Below are positions 1 to 5,466 of a stretch of 5,517 bases of DNA, piece by piece. Within the stretch, counting starts at the first letter, position 1. Each line of letters starts with the position of its first letter. Made by a program: the position numbers and the translations under genes. Source of the stretch: UBA3775 sp964572955 (GTDB lineage Bacteria; Bacillota; Clostridia; Lachnospirales; Lachnospiraceae); the NCBI GenBank assembly GCA_964572955.1, contig CAZNGY010000076.1:1-5517 (forward strand), in the 5' to 3' direction. Below the pieces are notes generated by a model. The model made no database searches. It was not told the origin of the DNA and worked only from the letters and a program-made list of their open reading frames with translations.

Positions 1-446
1 CCTTTTTCGGCAGTATTCTCAAATTCCGCCAGCTTGTCCGGTGAAATCATATACTGACACATTTCAGATATTTCCGATTTGATTTCATCTACAAATCCGG
101 AGTTTCTTTCCTTTCCCCTAAACACTTCAAGTCTATCGGAACATTCCTGCATTATTCTTCTGATAAGCATATTTTTACCCATATCATTTAAAACCGGATA
201 TCCGTTATCACAGGCTTCTTCCATTAATCTGTAGGCTAAACGGGTAAAACTCAGAACTTCAACATTTATTACACCGCTGCCGTCACTTTGTCTTATAAGT
301 TCCTGTTCAGCTCTCAAAGCTGACTGTTCAGGCACAATTAAAATATACTTTTTTCTTATATCTTCTGCCGCCATTTTCAGAATTCTTTTATACAAGAATG
401 TTGATTTTCCGGAGGATGCTGCCCCCGTTATATAATGAAGTGCCAT
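1..446 (-). CDS. addB: AddB, ATP-dependent helicase/nuclease subunit B (N-terminal part, cut by window edge)
   Basis: This is the first ~148 codons of AddB, the partner of AddA in the Gram-positive counterpart of RecBCD, which resects double-strand ends for recombination repair in the cytoplasm. The translation begins MALHYITGAASSGKST, with a Walker A-like P-loop near residues 8-15. It continues with IVPEQSALRAEQEL (~40-53), then VLSFTRLAYRLMEE and a GFVDEIKSEISEM stretch. This order of motifs is the familiar start of clostridial AddB proteins. The start at 446 is well supported: an AGGAGGT ribosome site lies at 457-451, four bases upstream. The gene runs off the left edge. A full AddB is usually well over 1,000 residues, so only a small fraction is visible, and the C-terminal nuclease and iron-sulfur cysteines cannot be checked. 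addA would be expected further left. The gene diverges from the plus-strand gene at 531. Confidence 0.9.
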   Translation of the reverse strand, partial: MALHYITGAASSGKSTFLYKRILKMAAEDIRKKYILIVPEQSALRAEQELIRQSDGSGVINVEVLSFTRLAYRLMEEACDNGYPVLNDMGKNMLIRRIMQECSDRLEVFRGKERNSGFVDEIKSEISEMCQYMISPDKLAEFENTAEK

Positions 447-476
447 TTTTACCTCCTGTTATTCAGCAAATAAAGT

Positions 477-482
477 TATAAT
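477..482 (+). promoter_or_regulatory. Candidate -10 box for the gene at 531
   Basis: A perfect TATAAT lies in the addB/531 divergent gap and would give transcription starting near 489, about 40 bases before the start codon. No good -35 element sits 16-18 bases upstream; the bases there are part of the addB ribosome site region. A TATAAA at 499-504 is an alternative. This is a weak call. Confidence 0.35.
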
Positions 483-530
483 CTGCCCTGCACGGAATAT
501 AAATATATTAAATTGGATATGGGGTATTTT

Positions 531-1028
531 ATGACCAAAGTCATAGTAGTCAAAAGAAAAAGAATCATAATGCTCGCTGCCATTATCATTATAGCATCCA
601 TAGCAATATTCATTCTGGCTCGAAAAAATACATCTGATTCAGAAACCGTTTCCGGTAATATAGAAAACAAAACCGATTTGCTTACGGAAAACAATTATAG
701 TTCGTCTCAATACATTGCCGGTATATATACAACACCGCTTACGCTGGGTGAATATAAATCCACCTTGACAGTTCTTGTTGATGAAAACAGAATAAAAGCC
801 GTAACACTTACAGGTACGGAATCAGCTGTCAGCACCATGTATCCTTTGATATCCAGCGAACTAAAAAAAATCGATTCAGAATTAAGAGCCGGCACTTCCG
901 TTTCCGAGCTACTGTCAAACGCAGAAAACAGCCGCAGCAGTCTTTATCTTCTTGAAGAGATATCTGCACTTTTAGAAAATGCCAAATCAAATAAATTTTA
1001 TTCCAACACGGAAAAAAGCCCCTTATAA
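531..1028 (+). CDS. Small membrane-anchored protein with FMN-binding-like extracytoplasmic domain (hypothetical)
   Basis: A 165-residue protein with a basic N-terminus (KRKR at 8-11), one hydrophobic helix at about 12-30, a polar Ser/Thr/Asn-rich linker (33-60) and a compact domain from about 61 to 152. The charge pattern suggests the domain faces outside the cell. It has the pattern of a GIYTTPL entry strand, alternating strands ending in VDENRIKAV, a TMYPL turn at 102-106, and an amphipathic C-terminal helix rich in Leu. This resembles FMN-binding-domain-like proteins of Clostridia, but I see no decisive flavin-attachment motif, so the function is unknown. I chose ATG 531 because GGGG at 521-524 is six bases upstream. 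A TTG at 513 and an ATG at 519 are in frame but lack a ribosome site. The last codons and stop lie inside the hairpin at 1015-1037. Confidence 0.75.
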   Translation: MTKVIVVKRKRIIMLAAIIIIASIAIFILARKNTSDSETVSGNIENKTDLLTENNYSSSQYIAGIYTTPLTLGEYKSTLTVLVDENRIKAVTLTGTESAVSTMYPLISSELKKIDSELRAGTSVSELLSNAENSRSSLYLLEEISALLENAKSNKFYSNTEKSPL

Positions 1029-1037
1029 AGGGGCTTT
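1012..1037 (-). terminator. Intrinsic terminator of the small RNA, overlapping the end of the convergent gene
   Basis: A perfect 10-bp stem (1015-1024 with 1028-1037, AAAGCCCCTT paired with AAGGGGCTTT) has a 3-base loop. On the minus strand it is followed by six T residues (1017-1012), the classic terminator form for the RNA read from 1214. On the plus strand only a short TTTA follows, so it would be a weaker terminator for the gene ending at 1028, whose stop codon (1026-1028) lies within it. Confidence 0.85.
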
Positions 1038-1214
1038 ACCCGAAAGAGCCGCTTCCTGCATTTTGACTCCTGACAATTATGCCAGGTGGGTAACCGCATG
1101 AAAACTTCAGCCTTCCACTGATAAAAATGAGGCCTGACATCCGCTCCAGATATAGGAAACCCTTTTTAAAGATGTAGGATCAAAATAACAAGATTTATCG
1201 AACTCCCCAGGCAC
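1012..1214 (-). ncRNA. ssrS: Independent small structured RNA, probably 6S RNA
   Basis: No plausible protein is encoded here, yet the stretch has a strong minus-strand promoter (1220-1248) and ends in an intrinsic terminator, giving an RNA of about 200 nt. The ends can pair: CCUGGGGAG (1211-1203) with CUCUUUCGGG (1048-1039). A second stem pairs UUUUGA (1185-1180) with UCAAAA (1066-1061). Inside lie a 7-bp hairpin, CCUGGCA/UGUCAGG (1086-1069), on the 3' side, and a region where GGGUUUCC (1164-1157) can meet GGUUACCC (1094-1087). A closing stem containing GUUCG, a central opening about 40 nt from the 5' end, and a small hairpin in the 3' strand of that opening match the known 6S RNA design, which sequesters SigA-RNA polymerase. 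Size and solitary promoter also fit. Alternatives are another structured clostridial RNA such as the raiA motif. A small RNA is very likely; the 6S identity is only probable. Confidence 0.62.
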
Positions 1215-1219
1215 TTTGT

Positions 1220-1248
1220 ATTATACCCAACAAAAGCCAAAATATCAA
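1220..1248 (-). promoter_or_regulatory. SigA-type promoter of the small RNA
   Basis: Read on the minus strand, TTGATA (1248-1243), a 17-base spacer and a perfect TATAAT (1225-1220) form a near-consensus promoter. Transcription should start near 1214-1215. It begins only eight bases past the stop codon of the membrane-protein gene at 1256, and there is no obvious terminator in between, so readthrough from that gene may add to the RNA. Confidence 0.85.
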
Positions 1249-1255
1249 CAGTATC

Positions 1256-1600
1256 CTATGATTTTAATGCAGAAAGAATCCCTCCTACAAAAGACGAAAG
1301 CATAATTATGACAAATCTCACTGCAATTTTTCCTGGTTTCACTCCAAAAAATGATAATCCTAAAGTAATAATCATAAATAAAACCAGTCCTGAGCACACA
1401 GCCCACAAGTATTTTTTTGAACTGCTCATCTTTCCGCATAAAAAGCCCGAAAACATTCCTCCGGCAATTGTTATTATCCTTGAAACAATGTGTCCGGCAA
1501 TATTAAATGTGCCACTTTTATAAAGTATGTACGCAGATATTAAACACAGTAAAGACATAAAACAGACTGAAGCTGCCGCAGTCAGCATCACTCTCCTCAT
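1256..1600 (-). CDS. Small four-helix membrane protein, TIGR04086-like
   Basis: A 114-residue, very hydrophobic protein with four predicted membrane helices at about 7-27, 38-57, 64-84 and 92-112. Loops are short, with Gly-rich helix patterns (AGGMFSGFLCGKM at about 46-58, FVGGILSAL near the C-terminus). Length, helix number and these Gly motifs match the TIGR04086 family of Clostridia, whose function is unknown. From memory, that family often lies near yajC and the SCIFF peptide genes. Here yajC is about 1.1 kb away, with a PHP gene between. I chose ATG 1600 because AAAGGGTGAT (1614-1605) is a good ribosome site at suitable spacing. GTG 1609 and ATG 1606 would overlap that site; ATG 1588 has an AGGAG only four bases upstream and cannot be excluded. 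No convincing promoter was found in the AT-rich gap to the right. Confidence 0.8.
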   Translation of the reverse strand: MRRVMLTAAASVCFMSLLCLISAYILYKSGTFNIAGHIVSRIITIAGGMFSGFLCGKMSSSKKYLWAVCSGLVLFMIITLGLSFFGVKPGKIAVRFVIIMLSSFVGGILSALKS

Positions 1601-1667
1601 AAACATCACCCTTTTTTTATAATTTATGTATTATCTGTTTTTTTTATTCCATGAATTGAAACCTGCT

Positions 1668-1696
1668 TTTACTTTTCCTTTTTTGCGTGATATAAT
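1668..1696 (+). promoter_or_regulatory. Promoter of the PHP-domain gene
   Basis: TTTACT (1668-1673), a 17-base spacer and a perfect TATAAT (1691-1696) preceded by TGA form an extended -10 promoter. The expected start near 1703 leaves a leader of about 60 bases with no clear structure. Confidence 0.7.
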
Positions 1697-1763
1697 CATA
1701 AACGCGGCTAAAAAAAATTAATAAACACCCGCTTAATCAATTAATGAGAATCGAGGCATTAAT

Positions 1764-2633
1764 ATGAAAACCACGGATTTACATGTTCACTCAACTGTTT
1801 CAGACGGTTCCTGCACTCCTGCTGAACTTGTGCACCTTTGCTGTGAAGCAGGTCTTTCTTCCTTTGCCCTGACAGATCATGACTGCACCGCCGGTTACAG
1901 GGAAGCCTATAATGAGGCAGAAAAACTTACAAAAACAGGTACCCCTATAAGAGTTATTCCCGGAGTAGAAATTTCAACAGGTTATAACGGACGAGACATT
2001 CATATTTTAGGACTTTTTATCGATCCCGAATGTCCGGAATTAAACAAGGCACTGAAGCTTACAGAGGAAAGACGCAACAAAAGAAACATTGAAATGATTA
2101 ATCGTTTCAGAGATGCCGGAATAAACATATCACATGAGGAACTTACATTTGGATGCCCCGACACTATTATTACAAGAGGTCATTTTTCAAGGCTTCTTGT
2201 ATCCAAAGGGTATGCCAAGGATTACAAAGACTCTTTTGACAGGTATTTAAATCCTTCATCCCCATTTTTCGTACCAAGAGAATATCTTGAAATACATGAA
2301 ACAATAAATCTCATAAATAAAGCCGGCGGTGTTTCTATTCTTGCACATCCTCTTTTATATAAATACAGTAAAGAGAAAGTTGATGAACTGGTAAGAATTT
2401 TCACTGAACACGGCGGTCACGGAATTGAAGCTGTTTATTCATCTAATACTAATGATGACGAAGCCTATGTACGCTCACTTGCCGAAAAATACTCCTTAGC
2501 CATTAGCGGAGGTACCGATTTTCATGGAAAATGCAAACCTCATCTGCAAGTTGGTATCGGCAGCGGAAATATGTGTATTCCGGAAAAACTCGCTGATGAA
2601 CTCGAAAAAATATCAACAAATCATAGGCAATAG
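1764..2633 (+). CDS. PHP-domain phosphoesterase (RNase AM / nucleoside-bisphosphate phosphatase type)
   Basis: A 289-residue cytoplasmic metal-dependent phosphoesterase. The PHP signature is complete: HVH at 7-9, D14 in SDGS, LTDHD at 36-40, GVE at 67-69, H80, ITRGHFSRLL at 136-145, AHP at 194-196, and GGTDFHG at 249-255. The insert with TRGHF between the GVE and AHP motifs is typical of the YciV/TrpH branch. Members of that branch hydrolyse 3',5'-nucleoside bisphosphates such as pAp, or trim 5' ends of short RNAs. The exact substrate cannot be read from sequence. Length is normal and there is no sign of DNA polymerase fusion. ATG 1764 is supported by GAGG at 1753-1756, seven bases upstream. 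The gene is transcribed alone from the promoter at 1668-1696 and ends at the shared terminator. Confidence 0.9.
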   Translation: MKTTDLHVHSTVSDGSCTPAELVHLCCEAGLSSFALTDHDCTAGYREAYNEAEKLTKTGTPIRVIPGVEISTGYNGRDIHILGLFIDPECPELNKALKLTEERRNKRNIEMINRFRDAGINISHEELTFGCPDTIITRGHFSRLLVSKGYAKDYKDSFDRYLNPSSPFFVPREYLEIHETINLINKAGGVSILAHPLLYKYSKEKVDELVRIFTEHGGHGIEAVYSSNTNDDEAYVRSLAEKYSLAISGGTDFHGKCKPHLQVGIGSGNMCIPEKLADELEKISTNHRQ

Positions 2634-2669
2634 TTAAAACCGTAAACCATTTAAAACCTTATAATACGT

Positions 2670-2706
2670 AAAAAACCTCTCAGTCTGTATGATTGAGAGG
2701 TTTTTT
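2670..2706. terminator. Bidirectional terminator between the PHP gene and the yajC operon
   Basis: The arms 2670-2685 and 2691-2706 pair over 16 positions (one G-T pair) around a five-base TGTAT loop. The stem core is CCTCTCA/TGAGAGG. Six A residues on the left and six T residues on the right give a U-tract to transcripts from either side, so it can end both the PHP gene (stop at 2633) and the operon finishing at yajC (stop at 2712). Confidence 0.92.
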
Positions 2707-2711
2707 AGGTA

Positions 2712-3020
2712 TTACTGTTTCTTCTGGACTTCTACGATTGCTGTCTTCTTCATTGGAATCCTGCAGTTCTTGTTATTGCCGAATTCTACAACAATATATT
2801 CATCCATTATATCTATAATGACTCCGTAAAATCCTGATGTTGTAAGAACACTGTCACCTATTTCCATTGACTTAATAAGAGCTTCCTGCTGTTCAGCCTG
2901 CTTTTTCTGAGGCTTCATAAGGAAAAAGTAAAAAAATGCACCAATAACAACAACATAAATTACTATTGTAATAATGCTTGCTGTTGCTCCGGATGCTGCT
3001 AAAAGTATGTTGTTTAACAT
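2712..3020 (-). CDS. yajC: YajC, Sec translocase accessory subunit
   Basis: A 102-residue membrane protein. It has one N-terminal helix at about 16-34, then the family signature FLMKPQKKQ (33-41), an amphipathic helix, and a cytoplasmic SH3-like segment beginning GDSVLTTSGFYGVI with the C-terminal AIVEV strand. YajC associates with SecDF and YidC at the membrane; in most bacteria it is dispensable. Length is typical. A GGAGGA ribosome site (3032-3027) is six bases before the ATG. It lies 23 bases after tgt, the usual tgt-yajC order. secD/secF do not follow; the operon ends at the hairpin just downstream. Confidence 0.95.
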   Translation of the reverse strand: MLNNILLAASGATASIITIVIYVVVIGAFFYFFLMKPQKKQAEQQEALIKSMEIGDSVLTTSGFYGVIIDIMDEYIVVEFGNNKNCRIPMKKTAIVEVQKKQ

Positions 3021-3043
3021 ATCTCATCCTCCAAAAAAATAAA

Positions 3044-4189
3044 TTAAATATCCTCACCGTTTCTCTCAAAACCTTCAAGCTTACTTTTTTTATAAGCTGC
3101 AAAGTTATGATTATCAAGTGATTCACGGATTTCAGTCATCATTGTATTATAAAAATACAAATTGTGCAACACCATCAATCTAAATCCAAGCATTTCTTTT
3201 GCCTTTAAGAGATGTCTGATATAGGCTCTTGAATGGTTTCTGCATGCCGGGCATCCGCATCCCGGTTCAATAGGTCTGCTGTCTGTTTCATATTTTTGAT
3301 TCAGCAGATTAATCTTTCCGAAATTTGTATATGCATGGCCGTGTCTGCCATTTCTTGTAGGATAAACACAATCAAAAAAGTCAACTCCTCTTTCAACACC
3401 TTCAAGAATATTAGCCGGGGTGCCCACGCCCATAAGGTATGTAGGTTTGTTTTGAGGCAGATGAGGTACAACTTCGTCCAGTATGCGGTACATCTCCTCA
3501 TGACTTTCACCAACTGCAAGTCCTCCGACTGCATATCCGTCCAAATCAAATTCGGAAATAATGTCAGCATGCTCCTTTCTTATATCTTCATATATTCCAC
3601 CCTGATTTATTCCGAAAAGCATCTGGTTTTTGTTTACAGTGTCGGGAAGGGAATTCAGTCTCTGCATCTCATCTTTGCACCTTTGAAGCCATCTTGTAGT
3701 TCTCTCCACACTGTTGCTAATGTATTTTTTATCTGCCACACTTGACGGACATTCATCAAATGCCATTGCTATTGTTGAACCAAGATTTGACTGAATTCTC
3801 ATGCTCTCTTCCGGTCCCATAAATATTTTTTTTCCGTCAATATGGGAATTAAAGGATACTCCCTCTTCCTTAATCTTTCTGAGCTTAGCAAGCGAAAATA
3901 CCTGAAACCCACCTGAATCCGTAAGTATCGGTTTGTCCCATGACATAAAGTTATGCAATCCGCCCATTTTTTTTACAGTCTCATCTCCCGGTCTTACATG
4001 AAGATGATATGTATTACAGAGTTCCACCTGCGTTCCTATCTCTTTAAGATCAGGCGATGAAACACCGCCTTTTATTGCTGCCACAGTACCAACATTCATA
4101 AAAACGGGGGTTTGAATGGTTCCATGAACCGTTTCAAATTCCGCACGTTTTGCCTTGCCTTCCGTGGTAAGAAGTCTGTATTTTCCCAT
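3044..4189 (-). CDS. tgt: Tgt, tRNA-guanine transglycosylase (queuine tRNA-ribosyltransferase)
   Basis: A 381-residue TIM-barrel enzyme that exchanges guanine 34 for preQ1 in tRNAs with GUN anticodons (Asp, Asn, His, Tyr), a step in queuosine synthesis. All key residues are present: D91 in DSGGFQ (91-96), FDE (144-146), GGLAVGE (222-228), nucleophile D273 in DFFDCVYPTR, and RHGHA after it. The zinc site is C311, C313, C316 and H342. These positions keep a constant offset from the E. coli enzyme residues as I recall them. Length is normal for the bacterial form. The ribosome site AAAGGA (4202-4197) is seven bases before the ATG. tgt is often preceded by queA; here a DHH phosphoesterase gene is upstream instead, 29 bases away, and yajC follows. 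Confidence 0.97.
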   Translation of the reverse strand: MGKYRLLTTEGKAKRAEFETVHGTIQTPVFMNVGTVAAIKGGVSSPDLKEIGTQVELCNTYHLHVRPGDETVKKMGGLHNFMSWDKPILTDSGGFQVFSLAKLRKIKEEGVSFNSHIDGKKIFMGPEESMRIQSNLGSTIAMAFDECPSSVADKKYISNSVERTTRWLQRCKDEMQRLNSLPDTVNKNQMLFGINQGGIYEDIRKEHADIISEFDLDGYAVGGLAVGESHEEMYRILDEVVPHLPQNKPTYLMGVGTPANILEGVERGVDFFDCVYPTRNGRHGHAYTNFGKINLLNQKYETDSRPIEPGCGCPACRNHSRAYIRHLLKAKEMLGFRLMVLHNLYFYNTMMTEIRESLDNHNFAAYKKSKLEGFERNGEDI

Positions 4190-4218
4190 AAAAAATTCCT
4201 TTCATATCTAAAATATTC

Positions 4219-5193
4219 CTAGCTTGTCAGTTCAGCTGCGGCATCTAAGAATAACCGGATAATTTTATATTCCTTATCCGTACCCAGGAGCCCTATTGAT
4301 GTTTTAGGAATAATTCCTCCTGACATTGTCGGATGACCGCCTCCGTCACCGATTCCCTCAAGTGCTTTTGCAATAAATTTTCCTGCATTCATATTTTCCT
4401 GTTCTGTTCTTACGGAAAACTTATAACCGCCTTCTCTGTCCGCATAAACTACTGAAACATCCACTACATCAAGAGCAAGAATAAAATCCGAAACCATTGC
4501 TATCAAAGCATCCGGACAATCAAAATTAATATGTGCAAATCCTATACGATCAAAAACAACGGTATGTTCAAATGCAACACCATATGCTCTTAAATCTGAA
4601 AGTTCCAGATTATTCTTTTCCAGTCGTGTAACATACAAATTATCAGCTATAGGATGTAAATATGCAAAAGCCCTTATATCTTCCTCTGTCACTCCTCTTG
4701 TAAAATCAAATGTATCCATTTTTATTCCAAATAGCAGTGCCGTTGCAACATCTTTTGGCATACAGATGCCACTTTCCATGTAATAACTTACAACAATGCT
4801 GCTGCACGCCCCATACATACGATGATCCACAAATTTATACTGATAATCAGTAGTCCATGTGTGATGATCTATACACGCCACTTCATTTCCAGATATATCG
4901 GTGAAATTCGAATTATTTTTCTGTCCATCAATGGTTATCACATATTCTTCTCCGGTCAAATCATCGACATCGTCAATATTCTTCATTGAAATTCCGATTC
5001 CCTCAATGATACGCTTTGTATTCATCTTCTCTATTTTACCACTGTATATAAGTTCAGAATCAATTCCGTTTCGCTCAAGAAAATATTGCAGCCCATAGGC
5101 TGAGCCTATCGCATCCGGATCCGGAAAATCATGAGGCTGAATTATAACCCTGTGTCCTCTCAAAATATCAAGCAACCCATCATATACTGCCAT
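4219..5193 (-). CDS. DHH/DHHA1 phosphoesterase, NrnA-type (oligoribonuclease / pAp phosphatase family)
   Basis: A 324-residue soluble phosphoesterase. The DHH domain shows H21, D25 and D27 in PHDFPDPDAIGS; D89 in TIDGQ; the name-giving DHH at 109-111; GACSS at 128-132; and D160 in GIKMDTFDF. The C-terminal DHHA1 domain ends with GGGHPTMSGG (284-293). This is the NrnA layout; NrnA degrades nanoRNA and dephosphorylates pAp using Mn2+. The substrate of this copy is not proven: relatives act on cyclic dinucleotides or other small nucleotides. I chose ATG 5193 because AAAGGGGG (5206-5199) is five bases upstream. An in-frame TTG at 5238 would add 15 residues, but it has no ribosome site and lies inside the leader hairpin. 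This is the first gene of an operon with tgt and yajC. Confidence 0.9.
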   Translation of the reverse strand: MAVYDGLLDILRGHRVIIQPHDFPDPDAIGSAYGLQYFLERNGIDSELIYSGKIEKMNTKRIIEGIGISMKNIDDVDDLTGEEYVITIDGQKNNSNFTDISGNEVACIDHHTWTTDYQYKFVDHRMYGACSSIVVSYYMESGICMPKDVATALLFGIKMDTFDFTRGVTEEDIRAFAYLHPIADNLYVTRLEKNNLELSDLRAYGVAFEHTVVFDRIGFAHINFDCPDALIAMVSDFILALDVVDVSVVYADREGGYKFSVRTEQENMNAGKFIAKALEGIGDGGGHPTMSGGIIPKTSIGLLGTDKEYKIIRLFLDAAAELTS

Positions 5194-5225
5194 ATATACC
5201 CCCTTTAATATGCCAATACCAAAAT

Positions 5226-5253
5226 AAGGGACGTACAATATTGTACATCCCTT
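5226..5253 (-). promoter_or_regulatory. Leader hairpin / inverted repeat upstream of the DHH-tgt-yajC operon
   Basis: A 28-base inverted repeat whose core GTACAATATTGTAC (5233-5246) is a perfect palindrome. In minus-strand RNA the arms pair throughout, GGGAUGUACAA against UUGUACGUCCC, with one G-U pair, and UUAUUUU overlaps and follows the 3' arm. It lies between the promoter (5323-5351) and the ribosome site, so it could be an attenuator ending a short leader RNA. It could also be a protein-binding operator. Sequence alone does not separate these. Confidence 0.55.
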
Positions 5254-5322
5254 TATCTGTACTTATTCAAACAATACAATCAAGATGAACACTGTAATTT
5301 TCTTATTTCGCTCATCAACAAC

Positions 5323-5351
5323 AATATATCATAAACCCCTTGTAAATTCAA
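5323..5351 (-). promoter_or_regulatory. Promoter of the DHH-tgt-yajC operon
   Basis: On the minus strand, TTGAAT (5351-5346), a 17-base spacer and TATATT (5328-5323) preceded by TGA form an extended -10 SigA-type promoter. The predicted start near 5316 leaves a leader of about 120 bases before the DHH start codon. Confidence 0.7.
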
Positions 5352-5427
5352 GAACTTTTAAGCAATAAGCCGGTTGATTAAAAAGCTGCATTTATGCTCT
5401 GCTAAACACAAAGCTTCCCGTAAATTG

Positions 5428-5460
5428 AAAAAGACAACCCTCTTGCAAGGATTGTCTTTT
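5428..5460 (-). terminator. Intrinsic terminator after tRNA-Trp
   Basis: The arms 5448-5460 and 5429-5441 form a 13-bp stem in minus-strand RNA (one G-U pair) with a six-base loop. Five T residues end the 3' side (5432-5428). It sits seven bases after the tRNA 3' end and separates the tRNA transcript from the operon promoter at 5351. Confidence 0.88.
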
Positions 5461-5466
5461 AACTAA

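Noticed and set aside
513..530. Earlier starts (TTG 513 or ATG 519) for the membrane-anchored protein
   Set aside because: No purine-rich site lies at suitable spacing before them; GGGG at 521-524 fits ATG 531.
1012..1214. tmRNA or SRP RNA as identity of the small RNA
   Set aside because: There is no tRNA-like 3' end or tag-peptide frame for tmRNA, and no GGAA tetraloop helix in the form expected for the SRP Alu/S domain.
1245..1439. 64-codon open frame on the minus strand overlapping the TIGR04086-like gene
   Set aside because: It is out of frame with a convincing four-helix membrane protein and has no ribosome site or recognisable sequence.
3233..3745. Open frame of 170 codons on the plus strand opposite tgt
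   Set aside because: It is antisense to the conserved core of tgt, its translation looks like no protein family, and it lacks a promoter and ribosome site. It is a shadow of tgt codon use.
5194..5238. Longer DHH protein starting at an in-frame TTG at 5238
   Set aside because: The TTG lies inside the leader hairpin and has no ribosome site, whereas ATG 5193 has AAAGGGGG at good spacing and begins the usual family N-terminus.
5194..5316. preQ1 riboswitch controlling the operon that contains tgt
   Set aside because: preQ1 riboswitches control some queuosine genes, but this leader lacks the short C-rich loop and A-rich tail of the preQ1-I class, and the first gene of the operon is not a queuosine gene.
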